Positions 53,238-63,887 of a DNA stretch of 64,000 bases are shown here, piece by piece. Under the pieces are notes generated by a model. The model was not told the origin of the DNA, searched no databases, and saw only the letters and a list, made by a program, of their open reading frames with translations. Positions within the stretch are counted from its first letter, which is position 1. Each line of letters begins with the position of its first letter. The stretch covers positions 34,925-98,924 of the forward strand of contig NZ_JAQTQD010000004.1 in assembly GCF_028712425.1 (NCBI RefSeq), read 5' to 3'. Made by a program: the position numbers and the translations under genes. The DNA comes from Methanoregula sp. Its GTDB lineage: Archaea; Halobacteriota; Methanomicrobia; Methanomicrobiales; Methanospirillaceae.

Positions 53238-53331
53238 GGCAGGGCGTCCTTGACACTCAACTCAGATGCTGGTTCAGATGCAAACGGGCAGACAGGTTTT
53301 TTTCTTGCGGATGCAGCCCCCGTGGGAGGGA

Positions 53332-54654
53332 TTACGCGGATGCGGGATCATGGTTGCGGATGGCTTGTTCCGGGCAGCGGATCTCGAAGCGGGCCCCGGA
53401 GCCGCTGGTCCCGGTCTCGTGCAGGGTGATCCCGGTGATGGCCAGGATCTCCCGGGCCAGAAAGAGACCAAGACCCATGGTCATACCGTGTTCGTAGGTG
53501 AATATCGACTCCTTTCTCCCGTCAGGGATCCCGATGCCATCGTCCTCGCAGACTATTGTTGACCCGGCAGGGGTGTTTTCCAGGCTGACACGGAGCATCG
53601 TCACATTCTCACCATATTTCACCGAATTCTCCATCAGGTTGGAGAATACCTTGCCGATGAGTGGATCGGCATAAATCTTGGTTCCGGCGGGAATTTCGTT
53701 TCTGACCTTCAGGTTACCGGGGACTTTCTCTTCGGCTGCGGCATCGACAAGGGAACGGACATCCTGCCACTGGGGTGACTTGACCCCGACTTTCTGGTAG
53801 TCCCCGGTGAATTTTATGGAGTTGAGGGTACGGGTCCCGATCTGGGCTGCGGCGGAGACATATTCCCATGCCTTTGGTGCGTCGGTATCTTTCAGCCTGA
53901 GTGCATATTCGAGGGATTCGTTCTGGGTTGTGAGCTGGTTTACCACGTCATGCCGGGTGATGCTTGCCATCAGGTTCAGTTTCTTGTTGGCCTCATCGAG
54001 CGCTTTTTCCACCCTCCTCCGCTCGCTGTTCTCCGATTCAAGCCGGGCATTTGACTGCCTCATGTCATCGACGGCACCATGGAGTTGTTCGTTCATGGCA
54101 TTGAGCTGCTCCCGTGCCTCCTCGAGTTCGGTGTTCCTTCGGACCGCGACTTCGTACGTTGAGAGCAGGATCCGGATGATCCGGAGCCTGCTTGCCGTGA
54201 TCCGGTGGGTCTTTCCTGCAAGGGAGATGTCGAGGGGGGACGGGACTCCTTCCGGATCCGGCTGGTCGATCGCTTCAAGGATGCCGGTAATTCGGGCCCG
54301 GATATAGTCCGGGTCATAGGGTTTGACAATGAAATCATCAGCCCCACATTCGAGGCCGCGGATCACGTCAGCAGGATCGAAGAGCTGGGAGACAAGGATG
54401 ACCGGGATATCGCGGGTCTTGTCATCCTGCCTGATTCTTGTGCAGAGTTCATACCCGTCCATCTCGGGCATAACGATATCCGAGAGGATCATGGTGGGGA
54501 GGAAGCTTGTGACACTCTCAAGTGCGTCCCTGCCATTCTCGGCCAGCAGGACGCGATAGCCCTCAGTTTCAAGGATGTGGCGGAGGTATTCCGCCTGGGT
54601 GCGGCTGTCTTCCACGATCAGGATCTTTACGATTTTTTTGGCAATCTGTTCCAT
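53332..54654 (-). CDS. Hybrid response regulator-histidine kinase
   Basis: 440 residues. The N-terminal receiver (about 9-128) has ILIVEDSRTQAEYLRHIL, MILSDIVMPEMDGYEL with the phosphoacceptor Asp, and ADDFIVKPYD. A coiled coil (about 175-235) leads to a His box (LMASITRHDVVNQL) and an ATPase domain with NLMENSVKYG, CEDDGIGIPD and MGLGLFLAREI. There is no membrane segment, so it is cytosolic. It lies 18 bp after the CheA-like gene and may take phosphate from it. Confidence 0.88.
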   Translation of the reverse strand: MEQIAKKIVKILIVEDSRTQAEYLRHILETEGYRVLLAENGRDALESVTSFLPTMILSDIVMPEMDGYELCTRIRQDDKTRDIPVILVSQLFDPADVIRGLECGADDFIVKPYDPDYIRARITGILEAIDQPDPEGVPSPLDISLAGKTHRITASRLRIIRILLSTYEVAVRRNTELEEAREQLNAMNEQLHGAVDDMRQSNARLESENSERRRVEKALDEANKKLNLMASITRHDVVNQLTTQNESLEYALRLKDTDAPKAWEYVSAAAQIGTRTLNSIKFTGDYQKVGVKSPQWQDVRSLVDAAAEEKVPGNLKVRNEIPAGTKIYADPLIGKVFSNLMENSVKYGENVTMLRVSLENTPAGSTIVCEDDGIGIPDGRKESIFTYEHGMTMGLGLFLAREILAITGITLHETGTSGSGARFEIRCPEQAIRNHDPASA

Positions 54655-54672
54655 GATTCAGCGTCCTGCTCC

Positions 54673-57045
54673 TCAACGACCCTGCGGCCTTTTTGTCCTG
54701 ATCAGGTTCCTGACAACGGCAAGCAGGGCGCTTCTCTCAAAACTGCTTTTGACAATATATGCATCCGCTCCGACAGCCATCCCGTGGTTCTGGTCTTCTG
54801 CCGAGTCCAGCGAGGTTACGAGAACGACCGGAAGGGAGTGGAGTTTTGGATCGCTCCGTATCTTCTCGGTAAGTACAAATCCGTTCATGCGGGGCATGTC
54901 AACATCCGATACGACAATATCGACCTGATGCTCTTTAAGAATTGCGAAAGCCACCATTCCGTCAGTGGCTGTCATCACCCGGTACCCCTCGCGCTCCAGG
55001 AGCATCTGGAGGAACGCCCGCGAGGTCACGGAGTCTTCGACAACAAGGACAACTGGTGCGGGAGCGCCTTTTTGCACCGGCGCTGCCCCGCGGGTGCTGA
55101 TCCTGAGCGATTCCTGGATCAGTTCAGGAGGATCGAGCACAAGCGCAAGCGTCCCGTCGCCAAGGATCGCCGCTCCGGCAATCCGGCGTATCCTCCTGAG
55201 CTGGCTCCCGAGCGGCCGGACAACAATCTCCTGGACATGCACGATCTCGTCCACCTGGCACGCGACCTGGCCGGCACCGTATGCGATAACGATAAGGGAG
55301 ACCGGGGCATCTTTCCCATGTGGCAGGCTGGATGGCGGTACATCAAGGATATCGGATAGTTTGACAATGCCGATAGTCTGGTCGTCAACCCTGATGTACT
55401 GGCGTCTGCCCCGGGTGAAGATGGTATCGGGCTTTATCCGTAAGACCTGCCGAACCTGCTGCATGGGGATGACATAGACCTGGCTTCCGGACCGGACCAC
55501 AACGCCGCGGAAGGTCACAAGGCGGACCGGGACACGCAGGGTGGTGGTTGTACCCTTCCCGTGCTCGGACGCGATGGTTACATACCCGCCAAGACGGGTG
55601 ATGGTATCTTCCACAATGGCAAGACCAAGACCCCTTCCGGAGACTTCCGTAATAATGGGGCTGGTCGAGAAGCCGGACCGGAAGATCAGCCAGATCGCTT
55701 CGGCATCGGTAAGCCGTGCATCTTCCTGTTCCGTGATAAGACCGATCCTGACTGCTGCTTTTCTGATCTCGCTCCCGTCGATACCCTTTCCGTCATCGGA
55801 TACCTCGATGTCAACTTTCCCCCCGGAGACAAGTACAACGCGGATACGGACCGTTCCCCGTATGGATTTATTGTGCGGGGCCCGTAAATCCGGGTATTCG
55901 ATCCCGTGGTCGATACTGTTGTAGATCAGGTGCATCAGGGGATCCTTGAGGCTGTCAAGGATACGACGGTCTACCTCAATCTCCCCGCCTTCGATCACCA
56001 GCTCAACCTGCTTTCCGGTAGTGCGGGAATACTCCCTCACTAGGCCATGGAACGGAGCAAGAACGCTTGAAACCGGCAGGAGGACGGCATCATGGATGAG
56101 TTCGGAGATCTCCGATGTGCTGGCTTCGAGTGCAGCCCGATCCCGGTCTGTTGCGCGAATAAATTCCGCAAGATCATGCTGGAGGTAGGTGACGAACTCG
56201 CGGTCATAGTCCAAAAACTCCACCAGCCGCTGGAGCGGCAGGACGAGATCTGCCGGAAGGTCCGCCTTTCCGGACCCATATGATCGCTCGCGGATACGAT
56301 GGATATCCGAGGATATGGCGGCCTGGTTCCATCGCCAGATGGTGAAGCGTGCCAGCCATTCCTCGAGTTCCCGCATGCGGTGCGTTATAAAAAGGCGCGT
56401 TGTGAGAAGATCGTCAGAACCCGCGATGAGCCGGTCAAGTTTGTGTGCTGCAATGCGCACCGTTGCACCGTCCCTCTCTGGTCTGCCTGTGGTCGAGAGG
56501 AGCGCAGGAGGTTTCCGGATATCACCACGATCCCTCTCCAGTAAGGAGGATTTTGCTCCCGGCTTACCCTCAGGGGATTTTGCAGTGATAATCTCCTGAG
56601 GTTTTCCCCGTTCCTGTTTCCCATGAGTCCCGGAACTATCAGGAGATGATTCTTTCCGGGAAAGGGACCTGAGTGAAGAAACAATATCCGTTACCGGGGT
56701 AACGGGTTGCCCACCTCCATCCAGGAGGCACTGGATCACCCTCACTGCCTGGTGGAAGATATCGAAATCATCTGCATCAGGGACATAGGTCCCTTTTTTC
56801 ATGCGGGAGAAGATGTTCTCCAGGTTCTGGCAGACGGATTCGATCTCCTTCTGCCCCACAGCCCGTGCCGCACCCTTGAGGCTGTGGGTTGTCCGGTAAA
56901 TCCGCTCGACCGTTGCACTATCCGGTACGGGGAGTGTTTTCTCCAGCTCGAGGAGTATTGCGACGATGACGTCCAGGTGTTCCCGTGCTTCCTCGCGGAA
57001 CGTGGCAAGGAGTTTTTTCGTGAATTCAGCATCCGTTCCTTTCAT
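54673..57045 (-). CDS. CheA-type histidine kinase with fused receiver domain
   Basis: 790 residues. The Hpt domain (about 1-110) has the phospho-His H54 in YRTTHSLKGAARAVG. A linker with basic and polar residues precedes the dimerisation and ATPase part (N box LIYNSIDHGIEY, VSDDGKGIDG, GRGLGLAIVEDTI). A CheW-like domain (about 510-640) and a C-terminal receiver (about 665-785: VVLVVEDSVTSRAFL, VVSDVDMPRMNGF) follow. CheA-REC fusions are common in alternative chemosensory systems not aimed at flagellar motors. The gene starts 12 bp after the MCP stop, so signalling from that receptor is likely. Confidence 0.92.
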   Translation of the reverse strand: MKGTDAEFTKKLLATFREEAREHLDVIVAILLELEKTLPVPDSATVERIYRTTHSLKGAARAVGQKEIESVCQNLENIFSRMKKGTYVPDADDFDIFHQAVRVIQCLLDGGGQPVTPVTDIVSSLRSLSRKESSPDSSGTHGKQERGKPQEIITAKSPEGKPGAKSSLLERDRGDIRKPPALLSTTGRPERDGATVRIAAHKLDRLIAGSDDLLTTRLFITHRMRELEEWLARFTIWRWNQAAISSDIHRIRERSYGSGKADLPADLVLPLQRLVEFLDYDREFVTYLQHDLAEFIRATDRDRAALEASTSEISELIHDAVLLPVSSVLAPFHGLVREYSRTTGKQVELVIEGGEIEVDRRILDSLKDPLMHLIYNSIDHGIEYPDLRAPHNKSIRGTVRIRVVLVSGGKVDIEVSDDGKGIDGSEIRKAAVRIGLITEQEDARLTDAEAIWLIFRSGFSTSPIITEVSGRGLGLAIVEDTITRLGGYVTIASEHGKGTTTTLRVPVRLVTFRGVVVRSGSQVYVIPMQQVRQVLRIKPDTIFTRGRRQYIRVDDQTIGIVKLSDILDVPPSSLPHGKDAPVSLIVIAYGAGQVACQVDEIVHVQEIVVRPLGSQLRRIRRIAGAAILGDGTLALVLDPPELIQESLRISTRGAAPVQKGAPAPVVLVVEDSVTSRAFLQMLLEREGYRVMTATDGMVAFAILKEHQVDIVVSDVDMPRMNGFVLTEKIRSDPKLHSLPVVLVTSLDSAEDQNHGMAVGADAYIVKSSFERSALLAVVRNLIRTKRPQGR

Positions 57046-57057
57046 GGAAGGTGCACT

Positions 57058-59445
57058 TCAGACATGGTACTGGACGGTGAGTTTCTTTAACCGGAGACCC
57101 AGCTCGTGGAGGTCTTCTGCCGTTTTCTCTGCTTTCCGGGTGATCTCGAGGTTCTTCTGGGCTGCGTCCCGGATCTTCTCCATGGCAAGGGATATCTGAT
57201 CCATGCCGGTTGCCTGTTCATGGATGGATGAGGCGATATCAATGGCCTGCCGTGACGATTCGGCGGTCGATCGCGTGAGGACCTCGATTGCCTCCCGGGC
57301 ATCGCTTGTGAGCCGGACTGCATCGGCTACGGATTTTGTGCCCCGTTCGGTTGATATCACCGTCGACGAAACGCCCCGCTGGATATCTGTTAAGATGGTA
57401 CGGATATTTGATGTCGCCTGCTTCGATTGCTCTGCAAGATTATGGATTTCGTGGGCAACCACGGCAAAACCTTTCCCGAGTTCTCCGGCCTTGGCCGCTT
57501 CAATCGATGCGTTGACGGCAAGCAGGTTGGACTGCTCCGAGATGTCCGTCACGGTTGCGATGATCTCACCGATTGCCTGGCTCTGCTCGGAGAGCTTGAT
57601 GACGTTCATTCCAACCATATCCATCTGGCGCTGGATCTGGTTCATACCGTCAAGAATCTCCTGTACCGATTTCTGGCCGTCACCGGAAACCTTCAGGGCG
57701 TTCATTGCCTTCTCGGAGACCTCCTTTGTCTTCTGGTTCATCAGGTCGGTCTTGGTCCGCACGCTCTCGACCGTATCGGAGGTCTCGTTCACCGTAGATG
57801 CAGTCTGTGAACTGGTCGAGGAGAGCTGGGTCGTCACGGTCAGCAGTTCACTCGAAGCCGAGGAGAGAACGGAGATACCCTCGTACAGCTCTTCGTTGAT
57901 CAGTTTCATGAGCCGCTGGAGTTCAATACCGATGGTATTGAGGGCATCGCGGTATGCAACGAATTCACCGGCAACCGGGATCTTCTCATCAAACCGGGCC
58001 GTGAAGTCACCGGATGCATAGAAGCGGGCAAGGCGCATGGCTTCGTTGACCGGCTCCGTGATCGTCTCAAGCGTCTTGTTGAAACCGGCAATGATCATCC
58101 GGTACCCCCCGCGGAATGCCTTCTCGTCACCGCGGACAGAGAGGTCGCCCGCCCGGGCTGCATCGGTCAGCTTGATCGTCTCCTTGTGCAGGTGGTCCAG
58201 GGAATCGACCATCATCCTGAGGGCCGGCCGGATCTCATCGCGGTCATCCACCGGTTCAGAGAACTGTTCGATATATTCCCCGTTTGCGATTTTCTTGATG
58301 TCGCCGACAACGTTTGTCTGGAGATCATCGGCAAACTCATCCATGGTTGCAGACATCATGCCGATCTCGTCCTTGCGTCTCAGGTTCAGCCGGGCCGAGA
58401 GGTGGCCGTTCCTGAGCTCCCGGATCATCAGGACAACCTGCTGGAGGGGTTCGGAGATGGATTTCCCAAAGAGGACCGCGACAGCCGCACCGCTGCCCAT
58501 GGATGCGAGGACCAGGGCGAAGATGGTGTTCCGGATGGTGTCGATCGGGCCGCTGAAGTCAGCAAGTTCCGCCCGGGAGACAATGTACCAGTCCAGGGGT
58601 TCATAATACGTGTAAGCATCGATGACCTGCGTCCCGTCCACATCGTGAGGAATAGCCCCTTCTTTTTTTACCAGCATCTCCTGGACATACGCCCTGTCCG
58701 CCCAGTTCTGGGCTTCGGCATTCGGGTGAACGAGAACGGTTCCGGTACTGTCGATCACGTACATGTATCCGTGCTCCCCGACAACCGTGTCACGGATACT
58801 TTTCTTGACCACATCAAGTGTCTGACCGGCTTCGGTTCCTACGAAAAGGACACCGATGATCTTTCCACCCGGGTCCTTGATCGGCTCATATGCAGTAACG
58901 TAGTCCTTGCCAAACAGGTCCCTCCTGCCATAGTAGGTCTCGCCCTTTTCTACCGCAACCTCATAGACATTATCAGTCAGGTGAGTCCCTACGGCACGCT
59001 GGCCATTGTAGTCCAGCACATTGGTCGAGATGCGCGCTGCATAACTGTTATTATACACCTGGAAGACAGTCGCGGCACCGCCCACCATCGACTGGACCTT
59101 GTCAACGATCTCGAAGTTGTCATTCACGACATATTGCGTGCCGTCATTGCTGACAAGCGTCATCTGGTCGTTGATGATCTGCGGGGTGCCTTTCGCGTAA
59201 AAATTCTGCTTTGCAACATTCAGGTCGCTGTTGACCTTGTTGCGCGTGAGCTTGTACACATCGTTAGTCCAGCCTTTCATGTCCTGGACCTGTGTCTCCA
59301 GGAGCGACTGCGTCTGTTCGCTGATGACACTGCTCGATGTCGTGTAGGCAACAACACCCAGGAGCAGCGTCGGTATGATGGCGAGGAACAGGCAGATGAC
59401 CAGGATCTTTGTCCCGACTTTCATGTTTGAGAAGAATTCAAGCAT
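57058..59445 (-). CDS. Methyl-accepting chemotaxis protein with Cache sensor
   Basis: 795 residues from the ATG at 59445 (GGAG eight bases before). A membrane helix (about 10-32) is followed by an extracellular Cache 3/Cache 2-type sensor (about 35-290) with [20 protein letters not shown] and [11 protein letters not shown] second helix (about 310-335), two HAMP-like segments and the signalling domain follow, with hairpin tip [20 protein letters not shown]. It binds small molecules outside the cell and signals to the CheA and CheW proteins beside it. Confidence 0.93.
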   Translation of the reverse strand: MLEFFSNMKVGTKILVICLFLAIIPTLLLGVVAYTTSSSVISEQTQSLLETQVQDMKGWTNDVYKLTRNKVNSDLNVAKQNFYAKGTPQIINDQMTLVSNDGTQYVVNDNFEIVDKVQSMVGGAATVFQVYNNSYAARISTNVLDYNGQRAVGTHLTDNVYEVAVEKGETYYGRRDLFGKDYVTAYEPIKDPGGKIIGVLFVGTEAGQTLDVVKKSIRDTVVGEHGYMYVIDSTGTVLVHPNAEAQNWADRAYVQEMLVKKEGAIPHDVDGTQVIDAYTYYEPLDWYIVSRAELADFSGPIDTIRNTIFALVLASMGSGAAVAVLFGKSISEPLQQVVLMIRELRNGHLSARLNLRRKDEIGMMSATMDEFADDLQTNVVGDIKKIANGEYIEQFSEPVDDRDEIRPALRMMVDSLDHLHKETIKLTDAARAGDLSVRGDEKAFRGGYRMIIAGFNKTLETITEPVNEAMRLARFYASGDFTARFDEKIPVAGEFVAYRDALNTIGIELQRLMKLINEELYEGISVLSSASSELLTVTTQLSSTSSQTASTVNETSDTVESVRTKTDLMNQKTKEVSEKAMNALKVSGDGQKSVQEILDGMNQIQRQMDMVGMNVIKLSEQSQAIGEIIATVTDISEQSNLLAVNASIEAAKAGELGKGFAVVAHEIHNLAEQSKQATSNIRTILTDIQRGVSSTVISTERGTKSVADAVRLTSDAREAIEVLTRSTAESSRQAIDIASSIHEQATGMDQISLAMEKIRDAAQKNLEITRKAEKTAEDLHELGLRLKKLTVQYHV

Positions 59446-59584
59446 AAATTTGTCTCCGGAACGTTCCAGGAATTCCCTGATTGTATATCCTGACCGCATG
59501 TTGCATAAACGTAGTGATTCTCACTTACCTGATGTGACCGGATAATCCAGCGATTAGCCGCAGCGGTCTTTTAAGGAAATGATG

Positions 59585-60610
59585 TCATGCTTCGTCTATG
59601 ATCATTGACGGATCGGAAAAGAGCGCGCGGGTGTCAATAACAACAAGGGGACCCTCGGTCACTCCCTTTACATACCTGTCCGCAGAGATGGGGACGTCGG
59701 GATGTTCCGTTGAGATGTGGTCCAGTTCGATGGTGCCGATACCGGTGATGTGGTCTGCCAGGATCCCGAACGTCAGCGTCCTGTCGGTCAGGACGATCAC
59801 GCGGTTCAGGTCGGTGAGCCCTGTCTCTGGAATGGCAAGCAGGACGCGGAGGTCGACAAGGGAGATGATCTCGCCCCGCACAACGCAGATGCCGGAGATG
59901 AAAGCCGGTGTTCCGGGGACCATCGTGATCTCTCCTGTCAGGATAACCTCCCGGATATTCTGCATCTCAATTGCATACTCGCGGTACGCGAGACGGAACT
60001 TGAGGACTTCAACGGTGTTCGTTTCGGTCAAAGGTTCTTCCGGGCGGGCTATCTTTGCTGCACGTTCGGCCAGCACCGCATTGATGCGCTCACCCTCTTC
60101 ATCAGGTCCTGCCAGGGTCTTCCTGCCGTTGCCCTGTCCGGTTATGTCGCGGGACGGGACCTGATTGTCATCGGCGCTGTCGGCCACAATCCCCCCGGAT
60201 GCGATCAGCCCGGGAAGATCATAAATGACCAGGAGCCCTTCAGCGGTTTTTAAAACACCGGAACCTTCAGGAAACGCCTGCCTTGGCATCCCCTTTGCGT
60301 CCCGGGGAAGCGGGATCTCGTGGACGCCGGATGTTGTATCGACCCAGAGTGCCAGATCCTGGCTTCCTGCCCGGGCAATGATGAGCATATCCGTCAGCCC
60401 GGGACCCGCATCATTCAGCCCGAACAGGCTCCTCATTGAGACTACGGGGAGAGTCCTTCCATGGAGATTGAAGGTTCCCGCATTCCAGGGCGGGCTGTTC
60501 GCCTTTCTCTTCTTCGGCCTGACCATCCGGATGACCCGGACGATCTCCTCCAGGGGGATAGCACCGCTGACAGGTCCGACAGAAAACAGGAGGAGCTGGG
60601 CCATGGTCAT
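59585..60610 (-). CDS. Double CheW-domain coupling protein
   Basis: 341 residues from the ATG at 60610. Two CheW domains in tandem (about 3-130 and 200-330): LLLFSVGPVSGAIPLEEIVR, then FRLAYREYAIEMQNIREVIL, each with the SLVDLR- or PVVSMRSLFG-type strand. A linker of about 60 charged residues separates them. It couples receptors to CheA; two domains may bridge arrays. It lies between the archaellin gene and the MCP gene. Confidence 0.9.
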   Translation of the reverse strand: MTMAQLLLFSVGPVSGAIPLEEIVRVIRMVRPKKRKANSPPWNAGTFNLHGRTLPVVSMRSLFGLNDAGPGLTDMLIIARAGSQDLALWVDTTSGVHEIPLPRDAKGMPRQAFPEGSGVLKTAEGLLVIYDLPGLIASGGIVADSADDNQVPSRDITGQGNGRKTLAGPDEEGERINAVLAERAAKIARPEEPLTETNTVEVLKFRLAYREYAIEMQNIREVILTGEITMVPGTPAFISGICVVRGEIISLVDLRVLLAIPETGLTDLNRVIVLTDRTLTFGILADHITGIGTIELDHISTEHPDVPISADRYVKGVTEGPLVVIDTRALFSDPSMIIDEA

Positions 60611-60690
60611 CACGCAATGATCCAGCATTGGCACTGCTGGCTAAAAAGAATGATGGATTATCCGCGTCAGGGAGAGGGTGTAATAAGAGA

Positions 60691-61305
60691 TTAGTAGAGG
60701 GGTTGTATCCGTGAGAGTGCTCCGGGAATCCTCTTTGAGAAGGATGAGACAGCCCCCACGGCAGGCTGCAGGTTGAAGGTAATCCTCTGGTTGATGCGGG
60801 CTGTCGAGGGCATCCCGATGGTGAGGATCCAGATCTCGTTTGGTTCGATCAGGTTATTGGTTGTTCCCACGTCATTGATTTTCTGGGAAACACACCACTG
60901 GATATCGTTGTCTGTTGCAGCATTGGTTTCCAGGATGGTGCCGCAGCCGGAGGGAGTCAGGTTGATACTTGCATTCCGACCGCTCCCGGTGTCAGAGTAG
61001 GAGATGACCATCTGGTTGAGGTCCATCGGTGTTCCCCCGGCCATGAGCATGATGCTTGCGTTGATGTAGGTGAGGCGCTCGGGCCTTTCTCCCAGTGCAA
61101 CTCCCATGACATTACCGCTAATGTCTACGCTTGAGCTGGCCTGGGCGACACCGGTATGTACCGTTGCCTGTGCGGTCTGGGTTGTATAGAAACCTGCCCC
61201 GAGAACAACATAGGAGAAGACGGCCGCAACGACGACGAAGGCAATGAGGACAATTGCAGCCTCAAGGCCGGTAAATGCATTTTCAAGGTACCGGGGCAGT
61301 TTCAT
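60691..61305 (-). CDS. Archaellin-like class III signal-peptide protein
   Basis: 204 residues from the ATG at 61305 (AAGGTG before it). A short basic leader MKLPRYLENA precedes FTGLEAAIVLIAFVVVAAVF, the class III motif cut by the prepilin-type peptidase FlaK/PibD, as in archaellins. The body is beta-rich with Thr/Ser and N-glycosylation sequons (NAS, NLT). It is a filament subunit of the archaellum. Only one copy and no fla operon genes are here; it heads the chemosensory cluster, 80 bp before the CheW gene. Confidence 0.88.
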   Translation of the reverse strand: MKLPRYLENAFTGLEAAIVLIAFVVVAAVFSYVVLGAGFYTTQTAQATVHTGVAQASSSVDISGNVMGVALGERPERLTYINASIMLMAGGTPMDLNQMVISYSDTGSGRNASINLTPSGCGTILETNAATDNDIQWCVSQKINDVGTTNNLIEPNEIWILTIGMPSTARINQRITFNLQPAVGAVSSFSKRIPGALSRIQPLY

Positions 61306-61718
61306 CAATTCACCTTAATTCCCCGCGTTTGTTGATGGGGTGTGGTAGGCACCGTCAACTTTGATATGATTATATATAATACTCATCATCCGATCTCTGC
61401 TTTTTTCCGGTGGTGCATTGTGGTGCAGTTATTCGAAAAAACCGCGTAAAAACGGGCTAATGAAAAAATGAATTTATCGCAAAAAGATAATGCGAACGTA
61501 ATGAAACGTGCACCACTTCGTATCAGGATGCCCCGCGCATACTGAAAACTATTGCCCATATGAATGCAATGCATTGACGAAAAGATCCGATAAAAAAATT
61601 GAAAGAGTATCCGGGGCTGATGGGGCGCCTGGATCTTGTTTAATCCAGCGGTGATAGTGAAACAACAACTGCCCTGGTGGTCATCCTGTCTCCCACCATG
61701 CAGCACGGGAAGCTGCTT
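61306..61718. promoter_or_regulatory. Archaellin promoter region and flanking spacer
   Basis: On the minus strand ATTATATATAATC (61368-61380) is a strong TATA box about 65 bp before the archaellin start, implying a leader of roughly 35-40 nt. The remaining 330 bp up to the zinc-ribbon gene is AT-rich and without a supported gene. Confidence 0.65.
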
Positions 61719-61964
61719 TCAACTGCTCCTTTTACCCTGTTCCCCTGTTTCAAGGGGAGTGGCATCATACGGGCAGTATCGTTCATTACCGGAAGTCTCC
61801 CAGCCACAGGCAGGACAGCGCCGGATGGATTTTTTCCTGCCAAGGAACGGGAGAAGCGGGACAAAGAGGAAGAGGAAGAAGAAAGGAAGTCCCCAGTACC
61901 ACATCAGGAACGTGACTGCAAGCGATCCGATCAGGAGAATGAGACTTGCCTTCCATGCATTCAT
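61719..61964 (-). CDS. Small zinc-ribbon membrane protein
   Basis: 81 residues from the ATG at 61964. Two hydrophobic stretches (about 6-22 and 24-39) precede a zinc ribbon with CPACGWETSGNERYCPYDAT (two Cys pairs). It starts 14 bp after the mfnF stop, so it is probably cotranscribed. Function unknown. Confidence 0.7.
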   Translation of the reverse strand: MNAWKASLILLIGSLAVTFLMWYWGLPFFFLFLFVPLLPFLGRKKSIRRCPACGWETSGNERYCPYDATPLETGEQGKRSS

Positions 61965-61978
61965 GCTCTGCCGGCCTC

Positions 61979-62920
61979 TCAATTACTTGGTGTTTTGTCC
62001 CTGAGTGCTCTCTCCCGTACCGCGAATGCCGGCAGTGCATCAGCCACTGCCCCCAGTTCGCGGTTCAGGTCCCGTCCCCCAAGTTCCCGGGAAAAGAGCT
62101 TTGCGCCGATACCGGCAACGAGAATCACCTGTGAACCATGGCTTCCTGCACAGGCCCGGACAGCATCGCAGACAGCCGTTTTCTGCCGCTCATGTGCCTG
62201 ACGCGCAATCTCCAGTGCGCCCTCATCACCAATCTCGTCAAGATCTGCGCAGACTGCGCGTGCCAGTCTCCTGAGACAAGCGGTCCGGGTTTTCTCCTTA
62301 TGGTCTGGTGTGTCACAGGTATATTCATCAGGAGTAATATGCCCCAGCACGAGATGGGCATCGGCGCTTGATGCAAAATACTCTGAACTGATCGGCGTAT
62401 GAATCCCTTTGAGGTCCACGGATTGCAGGATGGCTGCAATGTTGGTTCGCAGCATTCCGGTATAGAGCAGGAAACCCTTCTGGAGCCGGTTCAGGTCAGT
62501 GAGCCCGAGCAGCCCTTCGAAGTCCCCGAGCGGGATGATGTCCGCTGTTGTGCTGCCGATGTCCAGAAGAATCGCACCAGGATACCGTTCCCTGAGATAA
62601 TCAGCCGATGCAAGCCAGTTCGCCGCCGCAAGCTGCGGGACCGGCCCTTCGTGGAATCTTGCATCTGTACCATAGAACCGGGCGCCCGGGAATGCTTTCT
62701 GCACTTCTCCGGCAATAAAGGAGATACCCTGCAGTTTATTCTCAAAGCAGTCTGCAAGCTCCCCGCTCATAACAACTGCCGCACTGTTTTCCCCGTGCTT
62801 CACGTAGGTTTTGAGCGTTTCAGCTATCGGCGCTTTTTCCCAGAGAGGACAGTAATGAATGTGGACGCCAGACGCATCCACCACCTTCAGGTTGGCCCCG
62901 CCAACATCGATGCCAATCAT
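61979..62920 (-). CDS. mfnF: Methanofuran biosynthesis protein MfnF-like (ASKHA/hydantoinase-like fold)
   Basis: 313 residues. The start IGIDVGGANLKVVD and ILLDIGSTTADIIPL are phosphate-binding motifs of the ASKHA/hydantoinase-like superfamily, formerly annotated as H4MPT-linked C1 transfer pathway protein. The characterised Methanocaldococcus homologue condenses gamma-glutamyltyramine with the aminomethylfuran diphosphate to make the methanofuran core. The ATGA overlap with mfnD, whose product supplies gamma-glutamyltyramine, strongly supports the assignment. Confidence 0.85.
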   Translation of the reverse strand: MIGIDVGGANLKVVDASGVHIHYCPLWEKAPIAETLKTYVKHGENSAAVVMSGELADCFENKLQGISFIAGEVQKAFPGARFYGTDARFHEGPVPQLAAANWLASADYLRERYPGAILLDIGSTTADIIPLGDFEGLLGLTDLNRLQKGFLLYTGMLRTNIAAILQSVDLKGIHTPISSEYFASSADAHLVLGHITPDEYTCDTPDHKEKTRTACLRRLARAVCADLDEIGDEGALEIARQAHERQKTAVCDAVRACAGSHGSQVILVAGIGAKLFSRELGGRDLNRELGAVADALPAFAVRERALRDKTPSN

Positions 62921-63804
62921 AGCCTGGTAACCTTCCCGTTGCAGTCGAACCTGGCCCGGCCGCCGAAATGCACTGCATCGGGGCCGTTTCCTTTCGATGC
63001 AGACACGAGGATTTCGGCAATTTCCTCTTTCATGCAGGCCGCAATCCCGACAATGCTCGTCGTGATCCGTGGATTGACATCAACGACCCATACCTTGTCC
63101 GCAACAATAACGTCAACGCCGCAGTATCCCTGGCAGCCGAGAACAGTCGCCGCCTTTACCGCGGTGTCAATGATCTCCTTTTCCCGGTCGGGGTGGACCG
63201 GTGTCTCCCCGCCAAGGTACTGGAATGTGCCGTCGGGACCGACTGTGATCTCCTGCCGGTTGACGGCAAGGACGACCGGCGGTTTTCCCGAATAGTATGC
63301 GCAGGCATCGCCAATCACCCGGTTGATGACCATGCTGACCGAATAGTTTTCCCCCAGGATAAACTCCTGCGAAAACTCCCCTTCCCCAGGAGATCCCGTT
63401 GAAAGCCTGACTCCCTGCGAACCGCACCCTTTGATGGGTTTGATCACGTGTTTTCCGGAACCCGGAACCGCAGGAACCGGCACGCCATTCTCTGCAAGGA
63501 TCTTCCCGGTCGATTCTTTATTTGCGCAGAGCGCTGCGGCCATGAACCCGCACCCGAGGTTATGGATTGCCTGCTCCAGCAGGAACGTGTATTTCGAGAG
63601 CAGGTGATCGGGAGCAATGACAAGGCCCATGTCACAGGTTGGAGCAAGGCACGCAATCTCATCCGCGAAGGCACCCGGGCCGGGAAGGACAACCTCATGC
63701 CCGCAGCGCTCAAAACTCGACTTCAGTACCGCGACCATTGCTGCACCTTCGTTGGCGAGAGCAGGTTCGTGGGCAATTGTATATTCGGCAAGGAGGACCT
63801 TCAT
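62917..63804 (-). CDS. mfnD: Tyramine-L-glutamate ligase MfnD (ATP-grasp)
   Basis: 295 residues. An ATP-grasp enzyme: HVIKPIKGCGSQGVRL is the ATP-binding loop, then EFILGENYSVSMVI, and the metal-binding VDVIVADKVWVVDVNPRITT with the conserved Asp and Asn. It joins tyramine to glutamate to form gamma-glutamyltyramine for methanofuran. It overlaps mfnF and diverges from surE. Confidence 0.9.
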   Translation of the reverse strand: MKVLLAEYTIAHEPALANEGAAMVAVLKSSFERCGHEVVLPGPGAFADEIACLAPTCDMGLVIAPDHLLSKYTFLLEQAIHNLGCGFMAAALCANKESTGKILAENGVPVPAVPGSGKHVIKPIKGCGSQGVRLSTGSPGEGEFSQEFILGENYSVSMVINRVIGDACAYYSGKPPVVLAVNRQEITVGPDGTFQYLGGETPVHPDREKEIIDTAVKAATVLGCQGYCGVDVIVADKVWVVDVNPRITTSIVGIAACMKEEIAEILVSASKGNGPDAVHFGGRARFDCNGKVTRL

Positions 63805-63887
63805 CCCTCAATTCTTTGCGCTGCAATGAAATTACCCTATCCAATCGGTGAGGTATTTCTGCTTTGCCGGAAAAGTGAATGAATGCG

